Counted from the first letter of the stretch, positions 1 through 13,954 are shown. The stretch: 64,000 bases of DNA from Sphagnum magellanicum (GCA_021904315.1 CM038912.1:11061061-11125060); one strand, 5' to 3'. The notes: a model not told the origin generated them from the sequence alone. Translations and numbers: made by a program.

Positions 1-159
1 ACAAAAGCATACATAGCACATGTCACAACTTGCATCACATTTTGCCTGTTGACCAATCCTGTACATCACAGTCTACGTGTAGAAAACTACTACTACTGAA
101 TCTACAATAAACTACATAAATCACTCCTGTATCTGAAATTACATTAACTAGTGTTGCAT

Positions 160-1012
160 GTGCCATTGGCCCAAGTGCGAGCAGGACCTTAACAATTTAG
201 CCACATTGCAAAAATAATAATTTAATATTTAAATATTTAAATAAATTTCCAGTGATGAGAATTACTCTACATTCAATATATGCTGCACTTTAGGTCTAAA
301 AATTATGAAATTGCACCTCCATAAGATCCTACTCACTGAAGGCTTTCCAACAGTATCACAACCACAACCCAATTTCCCTAAAAAATTTAGTTTTGATTTG
401 ATTGAATTTTCTTAGTTCAACATTCGATAACTATTGCACTGTAGCTCTGAACATTACAAAACCACCTTGTAATGTTCAAGGGCCTTCCAATACCATAATC
501 ATGGTGGGGGTAAGGGGGGGCACCATGGTTTGGGGGATCACAATGCGACAAAAAAAAAAACAAACTACCTTTCTTAATGAATAGACAAGTGTGGCCTGTT
601 GGAACTGACCCAAGTGTGTACAGGACCTTGACAATAAAGCCCAATTGTGAAAATACTATTTTAAATTTTAACTTCCAATTAGGAAAGATTACTCAAAATT
701 CAATACATCCTCCACATTAGGCCTAAGAATTAGGAAATCGCCTCCAAGAAGTCCCACTCATCAAGGGCTTTCCAACATTACCAAGAGCTCACCCCAATTT
801 CCCTTGAATATTTAGTTTTGATTTGGTTGATTTTAATTTTTTGACAAGTTCAATATTCAATAACACTACCAAACCACCTTGGTGCACCACTATTCATTGA
901 GGAGTTTCAAACGGTACAAAGAGCACAATGGGGGCAAGTGTCATGGTTTGGGAGATCTCAACATGACAGACAAACAAAATAAACAAACTACCTTCCTTAA
1001 TGGATAGATTAC
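160..1012. repeat. Two diverged tandem copies of a roughly 425 bp repeat within a Dicer-like intron
   Basis: Copy 1 (about 160-585) and copy 2 (about 586-1012) share the same series of blocks: a CCCAAGTG...CAGGACCTT block, a TCCAA/AAATTC block, GGCTTTCCAACA, CCCAATTTCCCT, TTAGTTTTGATTTG, AAACCACCTTG, then CATGGTTTGGG and ACAAACTACCTT near the end. Both lie left of the last visible Dicer exon, so probably in an intron. A third, more distant relative is at about 50385-50695. The family is not identified and no coding capacity is seen. Confidence 0.6.
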
Positions 1013-1318
1013 ATAAACTACTGTATCTGAAAATAGACAGATTGGCTGTAGTATTAAGGTGTTTTGGCATAGTCTACTAATTGCGTTACTTAATGTTGAT
1101 GACAGTATTTGTGTATTGGTAATCACATTTTTTATCCGAGCCCCACCTTATGTTTCCACAGTGAAAACCATGGAGCTTATTATGGTTATGCGTAGCTAAA
1201 TAAGAGAATCTATCATTCGCAACAGCATCGGAAGTAGGAAATTGTTTCATAAAACTCAGAGCTAGGTAACTGCACAAACTGCCAAGAACAAGTCATTATT
1301 GTCCAACAAGAGATGTAC

Positions 1319-4300
1319 CTGGCCAACACGGAAGGACTCAATTATGCGACATAGTTGGTTGCGGTTGGACTCCTGGCCTGCATGTAACCCAGACATTGAT
1401 TCTGAACGTATGAACTTGGAAAGGCAGCTTAGCTGGTTCGCCATGCTTGCAAGAACCACTGCTGCCACAATCCTTTCCACAAAAACAATGCACCGTACAT
1501 CGTGGACCTCCCTGTAGAAAAAACCAACAACAATAATAGCTAAGACCATTGGCATTCTACACAAGAAAATCCATAACTCATATCTGAGGACTAGTGGCTT
1601 TACATCAGTAGATAGTCCATTGTTAAATTCACTGAGAAAAAATCTTCATAAGCAATGAAAGCTTCCCCATACATAGAATAGCATTGAGAGATGATCCAAT
1701 AATAAGGATATAAATATTTCAGAATCTAAGGACATAACAGTGATCAATCACCAAGAATGAAAAGGAAACTCAACTTTAAAACACTAAAAAAGGACCAAAA
1801 ACAAAACTGAGAAGCTTGAATGATAACAATGCTCACATACATGTTCAGCAAATGTCAATTTAAATGAAAACAATGGTCATAAACATGATCAGGGACATTC
1901 AACAGCAAAAAGTGTGGTATTGACCACTGCCATAACCTCCCCACTAACTTCATCAGCTCTCCCATCAATGAATGGGTGGAGGTTGATGTCAAACATCAAC
2001 CAATGTACTGAATTTCAGTCACAAGACCAGGAATAGCAGGGAAAACTCAGCAATGATCTGGCTAGCTCAAAAGAACACAACCAGAAAACCAGAGGAACAG
2101 GAAAAGAATTAGGTTAAGGAAAAAGAGAAAGGAAAACCCAACCCAGAAAGGGGGAAGAGAAGAGAGAAAGAGATGGAAAACATTAAGAGCAAGATTCTCA
2201 GAAGATGAAGTGGGTTCAAGAAAACTGTCCACTCAGGATTAAAAAGCCTGATTTTGAAGCTTTCCAAGGCAGGAAACACCAAACAGATTTCTTTGTTAAC
2301 CAAAAGTTAGGAACAACTTCTCTAGCAGAAAATCTAGATAACAACAATATAAAACTGCAGCATTTGCAAGCTTGAAGCTGCAGAGAACTCCACAGACCTG
2401 GTCTTGTCCTTATTCTTCAACCAAACATACTTCAAGTTAGGGGCTAACCTGCGAACCAATAAAAAAACCGAAAGAATGAACACATCCTATAAAAGGTTTA
2501 TTCTCTAGAAAATTCATTCTAGCTTTCAAATGCAAAAGGTTGATATTGGTATAAAAGAGTTGGGAAATCAATGAACTGCAAACATATGGGTGAACATTTG
2601 TCAGTTCTTGGACAATTCAAAATTGTCATGATATTTACTACTCTGGAGAAGTCTTTTGAGGCCTGGGACATCAGCTTCTTGCAACTTGGCAACCCACAGG
2701 ACATTCACCACCTGCAAGATAGTTTTTAGAAGGAGCTTTCACCACTTAGAAACTTCTGAGAGTGAATTAGAACTAGTTGCACTTAAAAATCTACACTACA
2801 ACGAGTTCTATAAACTTTCCACACCAAATAAAGCAAAGGAAGATGAGGGCTGCATTTTTCTTTAAGCTCATTAGAAGCATTGAAAAACTATGAAGACTCA
2901 AAAAATTCAGATTCAGACCAATTGGACTTCACTATGTGCCTTCAAGAAAACAAAGCAACATAATGCTTCTCACAGGAAAATAAAAAGTCAATACAGAATT
3001 CATCCATGTAGGTAATAACAAAAGAATGCTCAAATTGTTGAAGCGTTCTTAGTTGATGCAAGAGAAACAGACAGAAAATAATGCCATGGCTTAAAGGGCA
3101 ACGATTTGATCTTCAATTCGACAGGTTTTTGAATTTTCCATACACTCAAGATCTCAAGCATCCCTAGATCCTCTTACTTTACTAGAAAATTTGTTAAAAC
3201 CTCTACCAAAATAGCTTCTCAAAGAGACTAACTCAGAAAAGATCTTCTAAATGTCTTTAGTCTATACTCTAGAAAGAGCGATCAATAAAATTAGGTTGGC
3301 TGAAATTACATGACCAAAACAAGGAATGAAAAAGAATTTGGAAATTGCAACAAGAATTATTCTGAACTTCCAAAATGATCAAGCTCTCTGCAGTATCTCT
3401 AGAATTTAAATTATCATGACCTTAAAAGCTACCAGGGGAGGAGAGCAAAATCTTCTTGGAGGAAGACACTCCAAGAAGGTTCATAACAGAGTTTCATAAG
3501 GAGGTTCATAATAGAAGAGGGATCTATCTCATTGAATTAAGAGGAAACAAAGTCTGCAATAATGAGATCTCTATGCAAAGACTGAGATTTGGAAGTGTGG
3601 GCATTGTACCAATGACACTTGATAAGCAGACTAAAGACATAAGTTGCAAAGTGAGTACATTTCCAGAAGCAATGGGAAGACAGTGTCATGATGTCATTTA
3701 GCACTCTAGAGACATACAAACAAAAAGAAATCACTGGTTCTATGACATGAAGTATTATATCTCTGAAGTCACATTGATGTATAGAATGTGCCTCACCTTG
3801 TTGTGACAGAACCATTCTCACTGTTAAAAACTGAGGACAACCATCCTTCAGTTTTCAATAGTGAGAGTAGTTCAGTTACCAGAAGGCAAGACACCATCCA
3901 TACACAACAAAGTTTAATCAGGAGCTAGTTGACAGGTAAATATAATTGAGAAACACTCAGTTTACTGTAGGAAGAAAAAGCTGTAGAAATGCACCTGTAT
4001 TCCAAGAGAACATTTACCAATAGCTCAACCTTTGGAGTCATCAGACCTGCTTTTACAGCTTCTGCTAATTGAGATTCTGTGTTACAGGATTCTGCCCACC
4101 CTGAGAATACAACAACGTGGCTGTTAGGTTATTAGGAATCTATGCTAACATCCATGAAATATGACCTTGTCTGCCGAAGACAGATTGAAAGCTAATCATT
4201 AGAATCAACATGCAGCAGAAGCAATCACCTAGACAATAATGTCACACATAGGAAGTGGAACACCTTCCGAAAGTAAGAGCTGCTTCATGCTTAGACTGGC

Positions 4301-7300
4301 TTAGGAATGTCTACAAGACTTCAAGTATAAGGGTAAACAAACACACCATCTGGTATAGCTGGTTGAAATATCTCCATTGCCTCTTTAAGAAATGCATCCT
4401 TCCTGGTCTTCAGAACATTGGCAATGTTCACAAATGTTTCTGTGTCATTGTTGTCTACCACATCAACTTTCATCCAGTGTTCTGCAGCCTGGTTGAAAAA
4501 GCAACCCACAATTTGAGACATTCCTCACCTGCACAGAGGTACAGAATTCAAATGTGCACAGCAAAAAGAAGTTTATTACATCATAGACCTAAGAAGTTCA
4601 TTACATTGTGTTATCAAAATGCCTTGCACAAGGAGTGAGAATGTGGAGTTTGCAAAGGTGTCAATTGGGGAGGACTTTTGATTATTTGTAGAGATAATTG
4701 AGCTTTGGTCATGCAGCACCTATGTGAATTTCTGATATGTTACATAATCTAGTTAGATGCATGATAGATGGGTACCTTGTAAGTACACCAGAAACCCAGC
4801 TGCTCCAAACAATAATGCAAGTCCCGGTGAAGCTTGGCAATTTTCTTACAAAATGTCTTCACAAGCTCTTCCTTGTCTTTGAATCCATCATCGATATCAC
4901 CCATTGGTAGCATCTTAGGATCTTGATACTGCACCAGATCTCCAGAGCACAAAGAATGAAATAATTCTGAGTGATTCCCTACCCTGAAGCGGACTGATGT
5001 GTGAAGTGGTGAACAGAAATGTAAAACTGAAGGATGAAACAATTGAACCAAACTGATTGAAGTAATTGTGAGATCATTTTGCTAATGCACACACATAAGC
5101 CATAGATGCTAGAACTTAGAACACCATAAAGAAATGACCTGTCTAAACTAAATTAACTGATATATTCTCTCACAGAGGCAAAGAAATCAGCAAGTTCCCA
5201 ACAAAACCAGCATCACTGAACAGTTCATGTGAAGGCAGTGATAATGCATCCAATCTCACAACAAGTAGAATTGTGAGAAGGACAGAGACAGAAAATGAAG
5301 AGAACATCCAATTAGAAGTGAAACAAGTCTCTTAGATAACTTTCATGAGAAATCTCCATACTTAGGACAAGGCAAAATTATTTTCCATTTGAGTCAAAGA
5401 AAAACACAGCAGGGAAGATCTTAAACAAAGCACAACAAAACTAGCCAGCAGTGACAGTCCCTCACTTGTTCAGGGACAATCAACAGTAATATATATGATA
5501 GCCACTTGTCTATCACAAAATTCCCACTACATTCCCACTGACTTCATCACCTCCCTTTGGTGGGTTGGTTAACCACTAGCCCAAGTACTGAGTTTCTGTT
5601 GCAAGTCTTGAAGCAGCAGAAAGACTCAGCCATGATACCAGCTAACATGTAACACCACAGAAGGGAAACATGGAGCAAACACAGAGGGACAAATAATTTT
5701 GAAGTATAAAACAGAGGACAGGCAATAGGAAGAAAGAGTAGGATATGATTGACCAAAGGGAGAAGAGAAACAAGGACCAGTGGACTCAAAGAAGCACCCA
5801 ACATGCAGGACTAAATACAAAAATCATTTGAAAGACACAAAATGCTGAAATTCCAGTAAAGTTGTTTCTCATTATTGAGTAAACCTCTAGGCCTCTTTAA
5901 GAGAATCTTTAGAAGGCCAATAAGTCTGACCATCTGTGAAACAAAAGAACTTTAGAACTACAAAGCCTCAAGAACATGTAAAAGCGACCATTGATTACAC
6001 TGAACTGAGCAATAGAGTAGCTGGACCTATTAATGCACAATCAAACACATGTTTTTAAATATTCCTCTAGTACAAATATACTTCTTGCTGAAATTTGATA
6101 TATAACACCTATCCTATGTTGACCAGGAAACCAATTTCAGAATGTGCAAATATGATTTGTATGTGAAAATCTGTGGCATACAACTAATCAATATAATTTG
6201 AGTTCACCATTTTCCATTTACCACATGATTGCAAACCTGATTGCACAGAAAAAAACCTACCACACACCATATGCAGACCTTATACCCATGATTACCATTT
6301 CATTTCATTTACAAGAACCCAGATAGAAAAGACCAGTGTCCAACAGCACAGTTTTCATGTGGACAGGGATAGGGAACAAAATGGTGGCAATAGGGAAATT
6401 GGTGTGTGATAATAGGGGAATTGCAATGATAGGTCCCTTTACCCTAATACAGAAAATTGGAACAGTCATAAGGCATACATATGCATTTCAATACCTGCAC
6501 CCCCTGGTTGAGAATGTTTCTCAAAGACATCACAGAAAATACCTTGAGGACTCTGGCTTATTGCTAAATCCAAGAAGTTACAAGAGAAGCCACAACATCA
6601 TGACAATCATAAATGAAGAGAGAGCAAGAATAGCACTACCAAAGGAAGAAGAACCTATGTGTATGAGCTGCACCAGCAGATTTGTTCTCTCATTGGTCCA
6701 CAAGTTCAAGCAGTTTTGAAATCTATCTGATTGCAGCAACAACTGAGCCCCATGTTCCTTCACAGAGTACCTTACCAATGGTGGTATGAAAACAAAAAAA
6801 AGGAATTATCTTTGAAAGAACTGAGAATATCTCAATACTTCAAATTTCAGGCAACCTGAAATTTTTGGAGATGGATCCTATAATAAGCTAATGGATATTT
6901 CAGAGCTGACAAAAAAATTACCAATAATCAACAACCATGAAAAAGAGGAAACCTGACCCTACAGAAAAGAGAAAGTAAGACCATCAAAAACAGAATTAAT
7001 TAACAAAAGCTGTAGTAGACTTGGAACTTTGCTCAAAATAGCACCACTTAATTAAAACATACCTTTTCCAAAAGGGCCTCCAACTGTGACCTGTAATCCT
7101 TGATAGAGTCAATGTCAGGCTGATTGTAATACTTTTCTCTGGTCGTTGCCGTGGGTACATGGGTCTCAACCTCTTCTCTATCTTTTAAGGTATAAACCTG
7201 TAGTCCACACATTGACAACTGTTTATCTGACCAGCATGCTTTGTGTTCAGCTTCTGAATACAGGCTAGTACAGCATTTAACCAGTGCAGATGATAATCAC

Positions 7301-10300
7301 CTTACCAAGTCCAATGCTCATGCAGGAGGGGATTCTACATTCCACCTATGTCATCTGGAAGCCTAAATCATACCTCCAAATGCCAGACAGTTGGAGGATC
7401 AAGATTATCACACCTTAGAATGAAGTGTAATCTCCAAGGTTGATAGCTGATATCCACAGTCCACACTGGAACGCACCCCTGGAACAAGGGACAATAACAG
7501 ATAGCCATGAGAGTGCATCCAAAGGGTTCTTGAAGATCCTCTACTGTTCCTATCAAGAGCAACAAGATTATAAACATATCTTGTCTAATCAGTATTGAAA
7601 ATTATCTGCTGTTCTGTTGTCACTGCTGTTGAGATTTGCCTAGACTAGCAGTTTACAAGATTCTTCCACTGGTATCATGGAGAATGTAGTCAATATAATG
7701 TGCTCAACTACCTTCTTGCAGACACTTCCAGTAGGAAAATGTGCAAGCCAGAGATCAAAAATGAATGAAACTCTCACCTCTCCGTGTAACTGGAGATGCC
7801 GTCATGCCAAATACACGTGGACGCCTTGATTCCAACTTGCTGTAGAAGTCCTTACATCCCAAAAGCAGACAACCAGTGTCATGAAACTTCTCTTGCTCAT
7901 CAGCACTCTAAATGGCATCCAAGACAAGGAAAAGAAGAGCAGTACGTGATACTCATGAGGATCCAGTTAGACCAGGAGAAAATGTAACCACCAACAGCAG
8001 TGCAGCTCAGATGAATGCAAACACTGCCTGCTCATGCAAAGAGGTCCAGGCTTACTGACCAGGTACTTGCTACAATTCCCAAGGCCTAACATTGAGAACT
8101 CAAACCATTTTATCAAACTGCTTCTAGAATGGGCAAGTACATAACATAACTGGGTGGTCATGAGCTCAGGATTCAAACCAAGTGCTCCTCAATTTTAGCT
8201 GAAGCAATGTAAAGAAATCAAAACTGAAAGCCAACTTGTACTCATGCATGAGACAAGCAACAACTCACCATCATGATTCTGGCATATGCATGGTTTTTCT
8301 TTGCATGATGACATTCGTCAAGGATAAGAATTTCAACCATATTCAGCTTGAAAAAGCCATGAGCCAACCCATCCAGAAATATTTGGGCTGTCATCACCAG
8401 CACCTGCTCAAAGTCCAATAACACAATTCAGTACTCAAGATAATGAGGCACTAGTAGCCTTAATAGTACACCACTTGACTCATGAGACTTCACTTGCCAT
8501 AAACTCTGAATCCTATTTTAGTGTAACCTGTTGAAGAACCAGTTCACATACAATTATGGACTATAGCTGTGAGTTCTTTCAACTTCCACCATGAGTCTTT
8601 GAAGCTCCAATCATTCAATGCTTGTACAGAGGCCAACAACTCATGCTTTGAAAGAGTTGACAACCTCATTAGAATCAATCTCTTTCTGCCATTCATTGAT
8701 GCTCCACGTATCAACACCTTTGTTGCCCCAATAGCGGCCAACTTTCAAATCAGTGTGGATGCCAATCACATCTGCTTGCTGTCATGATCATTATCATGCA
8801 ACTAATTCAGCACCAATGCTTTTAATCAAATTAAATCAGAGCAGACATCACACCACTGCCAAGGTTTCTCTACAAATACTTTGGTGAAAAGCCTCACCTG
8901 GTGAACAAGAATAACAGTGGGCACAAGGAAGACAGCAATGCGCTTATCTCCCTTCAAGCGAAGATTGTGAGCAAGAGATTTCATGAGCAACACTGCTATA
9001 AGTGTCTTCCCACCCCCTGTTTCCAGATATAGAATTATATTTTCCTTCAAAGCCTTTTCTAAGACCTCAAGTTGGTACCTATATTCAGATGCCACATAAA
9101 TGGATCAGCAAAGCAGGATTCAAAAGGTTCTAGAGTTACAGACCTGGTAATGGACAGAAAAGGGGAATCAAACCATGGAAGTTTCTATGAGTTTAGAGGC
9201 AGAAACCAGTCTGTTTCAGGACAACTCATATTCAGCTGCAGAACTTTGCAACAGTGTCAGAAGTGACCTATGGCCTACTGCCATTTGACTGTCCAGCAAG
9301 TGGATCTTACAAAAGTTCATCCATTGGTTCCATGAGGTCAACAGAACATTGATGATGACATCCTTCCTTCCCTCTGGGTCTCTTTCCTCTTTGTCTTTCA
9401 TGCATATAGAATGACAGAAACATCTGGACAGGGAGCACCCACTCAGGACCATTTACATTGGTGCATCAGGACCACAGATAAAATGAAAGACAGAAGATTC
9501 TTTTGTAAAGATAAAGGTCAGTTCAACATACCTTCGAGCCTTGGCTTCAGGGTTCACCACATTGGACTCCTTATCCTCTTTTTCAACAGTTTGCTTGTTC
9601 TTTGTTTTAATGGCCCTTATCCGTTGCACATGCTCTGGCTTCTTCACTTTGTTTGGCCTCAATTTCACTTTTGTAATCAGTAGAGGATCATCCATATCCT
9701 CAAAGTCAACATCTGACCATTCTGGTTCATCACTTGGCCTCTTGCGTTTATTTGTCTTACTTGGTAATGCTTCACTCCTCAAATCTGCTGTCCAGAACAA
9801 AGCAAAGTCATATATACCTTTGGGAACATGACTGTATCAATAGTTCATCATGAAATGAGATTGACATTACCAGCTTATTGCTAACAGGAACAAGTACTGA
9901 GAACTGCTGGCAAATGACATGAAAGTGTGATGTGGCAAATAATACAATAAGACAAGAGACAAGGACAGATAATGCACTTCAGAACACAAAAGTTGTGAAG
10001 AAGGTGTACAGCAATCTCCACTAACATACTGGGCTTGCCCTGATGTTGACTCAAATGTATATGGAGTCAAAACGGGAGAAACAGACATCCATGTGAATGC
10101 AGAGAAAAACTCCCAAAAAAACATGTAAGGAAACCAAACAAAAGTTGTGCCAGTTCTGACCAAATCAAAACAAACTTTTAACAAGAACAAGTGCAGTCAT
10201 AACCTTGTGAGAGGTTCACTCACAAAGTATCAGACCACCAACTTCATCATGATTGTCAGTGACTAGCTGCAATTCCTCCCCTATGAGTTCATCAGCTCCT

Positions 10301-10720
10301 TGACAGAGATATGTAGATAATAATCTGCATAAAAACTAGGAGAAATAATGAATCCAAAATCTATTTCCTGACTCTCCATCACATTTTAGAAGCAGGTGGA
10401 AAATTCTGTGATGATATTGTCTAACACTCAAGTCAAATAGCTAACTCAAAAAGTTGATAGAATCCTCATTTAAGGTAAGATTGAATTCATTTCAGTTTGC
10501 CCCGGTACATGCAAGCATTTTAGCCATAGGCATAGAGAGGCCCAGATAGAGGTGGTGGGTGGGACAAAACCAGGAGCAAGAGACAACATTTGGGCTGGAA
10601 CAAGGACTCAAGTAGCATATTGTGGAGATAATTCTGTGTGTGGAGCTGACCTTGAAGCTCCTCAGTATTGAAGCTCAATTTGAGCGACTCAGAAGCAAAT
10701 CTTGAAGTTGATGAGCCCAT
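1319..10720 (-). CDS. Dicer-like ribonuclease III, amino-terminal helicase part (partial, runs off left edge)
   Basis: Plant Dicer-like (DCL) protein, which cuts double-stranded RNA into small RNAs for silencing. Coding exons on the minus strand: 10720-10651, 9787-9532, 9078-8898, 8778-8665, 8403-8269, 7895-7778, 7253-7063, 4928-4776, 4488-4347, 4100-3995, 1511-1319. Every junction has GT and AG, and the phases join without a break into 553 residues. Seen: a basic and acidic leader; the RYQLEVLEKAL motif; Walker A ETGGGKT at about 128-134; HTDLKVGRYWG; DECHH at about 236-240; GMTASPV at about 282-288; the helical insertion with LEQLGFWCTYK; and CIVFVER at about 496-502, starting the second helicase domain. 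The rest of that domain and the PAZ and RNase III domains must lie left of base 1. The first helicase half reads most like DCL2 by eye, with DCL1-like pieces (LVMTAQI, TPKVELL), so the clade is left open. The start is the first ATG opening the frame; an upstream exon is possible. The exon 4 donor (GTTGTC) is weak. Confidence 0.9.
1512..3994 (-). other. Long Dicer-like intron (about 2.5 kb)
   Basis: Lies between the exon ending LLEY (3995) and the exon with CIVFVER (1511). The two exons join in phase 2 to give an uninterrupted family motif, so no coding exon is needed between them. The intron contains purine-rich and AT-rich sequence and some short open frames that match nothing I recognise. 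Confidence 0.7.
4929..7062 (-). other. Long Dicer-like intron (about 2.1 kb)
   Basis: Lies between the exon ending ALLEK (7063) and the exon beginning YQDPKML (4928). Both junctions are phase 0, and the join leaves a helical insertion of normal-looking length. A small extra exon cannot be excluded, because this part of Dicer is poorly conserved. No repeat or gene was recognised inside. Confidence 0.6.
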
Positions 10721-13460
10721 GGATTTTGAGCAACTTGGCTGGAAAGAATTATCGCAAAGATCCTGCCTGCAGAGATATTTTTACCACCATCAGTAACAAG
10801 ACTTGGGTGTGCAGACTTGAAACAAGCAAACTTTTTTTTAAAAGGTTGAAAATATCAAATCCACCACCATTCATATCTTTCTTATCATTGTTTTGTGATG
10901 CAAACTTTTATGGCAAGCACAGACAGCTTTGACATCAACACAAGAAGCATACATCATGTGCCTTCTCAACTGCAGAGAAGATGGCCAATTTTGATTCCAA
11001 TTAAGTGAACACTGATTTAAGAAATCCCATACAGTAATGAATCTGCAAGGCAAGAGGAAAAATAGCCAGGATTGCCCTACTCTCAAGCAATAAACACCAA
11101 ATCAGAAATCTTGGAAAATTGCAAGAAGATTGCAACAGTTCAACAGCCCCACAGTATAGACTTGGACATTGTAATTATCTCAGCACATTTGAACTCTTGG
11201 AAAAGAGGAGCACCCAAAAACTTTGCTAGACTCCCCACAAGACTCCATCTGTGGTAAGGTGCAGGGACTATGGAAAGCCAAAAAAGGTGGTAGAGCACCT
11301 TGTTGAATAGGTCAGCCACAAGGTTCAGCATAGGCTTTGACAAAGTAACTCCAGGAAGAGAAGATAGAATACACATCTTGAAACCACCATGATTTATTGC
11401 TGGCCTGATCTGAGAGAACCAAAGAGATTTTAATCGGGAGCACAAAACCCATAGATACTCAAAAGCACACCACATTAGTAAGTTTAGAATACCGCATATA
11501 GTAAGGGGTTCTGTCTTGTGTGGATCTGTGCTCAATCTCTCTTCCAATACACTTCAGGAGACAATCACAGAAGCAAAAGAAGTCATTTTGCATTGGATCA
11601 ACACAGTCTGAGAAACTGCATTGTGTGCAAGATATATGCATGGCAACATTGTAGCTGCATTCAGTAGGAGCAAAAGGCTATCTGGAGGAAACTAACTGGA
11701 GCACAGACATTTCTCGACCATGTTCACAGGAGCTCCAATGCTGAGAGACTATTAGGAGATTATACACTTCTGAGACAAAAGTCTGTTTTGAAAACACCTG
11801 TGCATCAGATGGCACAATGACATCGTAGCTTCATTCCAGCACAAGCATCAATGCAGCTAACAGTTCCGGTCTCACAAACTGAAGAAAGAGAAAATGGCTG
11901 TGCAAAATTGTACTCTATCTAAGCAACAAGCATATAATCCAGGTACACATCCGCTGTTCAGACGCCCGCCCACACAAGCGTGTAAAGTGCGGACAAGAAA
12001 ACAGGAAGAAGCCTGATACTACAGTACTCACTGACAGGAACGTTAACAGAATCAGGCAGTTGTCTGAATTTCCCTCTGTTTGTCAGTTCAAGAACTGTGT
12101 TCTTCTTGTATGTCCATCTCTCTCTCTCGCATCGAGAACCTATAGAAAAGTCTCTGAATTGTGGACCGAGCCGTCGTCGCCAGAGGTAAGAAATGTGAAA
12201 GAAAGTAGGATAAAAAAGTCTTGAGAGCGAGAATTTCTCCCTCCGGACTGGATCGCAACGTTTCAGGAGCTCCGGGTACGCAGGATGACATACAATAGAT
12301 CGCAATGTAGCAAACCGTCTGAACTCTACACAGCAGACAGACCACCGCCTAGAGAAAGCGAACAATGAACGACGTATGGAAGCCGAAGCCCGGGATGCTC
12401 TCAATTTCTGGAACAGAAGAGTATTATCGCTTGCATTGCAAGCACTTGCTTAGAACACTGGACGTGCACTGCGAGACTTTCGTACTCTTCCGGGAAAAAA
12501 ACTCTTCTCTCTCTCCAACAGACGAAAGGCACCCGGATATACGATCCACAAAACTTCGGAAATAGCGCAACTGACGTGAAACTCATCAGCTGCTGCACAG
12601 ACTGACTACTACTGCGGCCTGATTCGAGGATCAATTGCCAAAATTGACTTGCGAAATCGTTATCATCTCGTCAAAAACATGAACAAAACACTCGCATCAG
12701 TCTCCCTGAATGTGCGAATTGCCTCACGAATTTGCGACGCAGTTGATCCTCGACAAGTGAAAATCCGCGAACCTCTCTATACATCACGCAAATCCACAAT
12801 CCAGCAGAAAGCACAAACCAGAAGGACGGAAATAAAGTAAAATAATAAAGTCATGGCGTTCTACAACTCAGTGACAAGAAGGAAAAAAGCGAGAAACGCA
12901 AAAACAAAGAAATCAATAAACATTAGAGACTTTATCGGGGGGGGGAGAAAAAAAAAGCTTTTTTCTGTTTCCTGCCAAGAGAAATAATACCTGGAACTCG
13001 TCTTGGAAACCCGTGAGAAGAAAAGCTCATCTTGAAGACCACGACGTTCTCATCACCATATCGCCGCCGCCCCCTTTCTTCTTCTTCTTCCTCTCCTACG
13101 CCCTCGAGCACTCCGCCACGGAAGAGAACCAAACACACAAAAGACAAAAAGAAAAACAAGAAAAACAAACGCTGAAAATTAGGAACAAGAAGGCCCGGGG
13201 GGGGGGAACCAAAAACAATTGCACAAAGAGCATCAAGCTGTTCAGCTTCCTGAATCTCGTAACACGCACAAGGATCCGGGGCTCAGAAGCAAAATACCAA
13301 AAAAAATAATAATAATCCCAAAGCAAAAGCGACAGAGGAAGACGAAGCAGAGCTGCGACAGGAGCAGCAGCAGCAGCAAAGAGGGCAGACGAAGAATCCT
13401 TCACACTCTGCAACGGACGCTTTCCTTCTTATTCGACACTACGAACGTGCGAACGAGTTA
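10721..13460 (-). promoter_or_regulatory. Upstream region of the Dicer-like gene (5' untranslated region and promoter, extent uncertain)
   Basis: Base composition rises from AT-rich to more GC-balanced between about 11950 and 13460, with many CG dinucleotides, pyrimidine runs (CTCTCTCTCTC near 12117-12128) and CAG/CTT-type short repeats near 13070-13090 and 13360-13380. This resembles plant promoter and 5' leader sequence and is the only such region next to the Dicer start codon. No transcription start or TATA box can be fixed by eye. Open frames here on either strand are short and match no family I know. Confidence 0.45.
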
Positions 13461-13468
13461 ATAGACCA

Positions 13469-13497
13469 CCCCCCCCCCCCCCCCCCCCCCCCCCCCC
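13469..13497. repeat. C homopolymer, 29 bases
   Basis: Uninterrupted run of C on the plus strand, so a G run on the sense strand of the Dicer-like gene, about 2.7 kb upstream of its start codon. A-rich and T-rich runs follow at 13514-13552. Such long G/C runs can fold as G-quadruplex and are also prone to length errors in assembly. Confidence 0.95.
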
Positions 13498-13499
13498 GC

Positions 13500-13954
13500 G
13501 CCCCACCCCAAAAAAGAAATCGAAAAAAAAAAAAAAAAACTTTTTTTTTTAGTTCCTTCCTTGGATTTTCTTTTTCTAGGTGGAAATCACCCCACTCCCC
13601 AATGTCCCCATTATGCACCCCCCACTCCCCACCCCCTCCTCCCTAAATCAAGAAAAAAAAAAAACTTCTATTTTGAGATCTCATCTTGTTTTCGGGGAAA
13701 CATTGGTACTTGATAATGTTGACCCCAACCATACTCCCATGGACCCCACAATTTTCTCATTTTAGTTCGGAAACAACATAAGTAGACGAGAGGGCCAATA
13801 CCGTCCGTCTTCCTGTGGTACATTTTCTTCATTGTCTAGGTACCATAGTAGTAGTACCTTACTGGATTCGACATCAATTACTTATTTATATTATTTGCAG
13901 AAATGTTGAAATTTTCAAACAAATTTTTCTGAAGGAAAATATAGTGAAATCTTC

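Noticed and set aside
2620-2712. Exon-like minus-strand piece (VVNVLWVAKLQEADVPGL) after a TTGCAG acceptor in the Dicer-like intron
   Set aside because: The flanking Dicer exons already join in phase through a conserved motif, and this piece matches nothing in the family.
12932-13461. Overlapping open frames of 78 to 105 codons on both strands
   Set aside because: They arise from purine/pyrimidine triplet runs in the Dicer upstream region and encode only low-complexity peptides.
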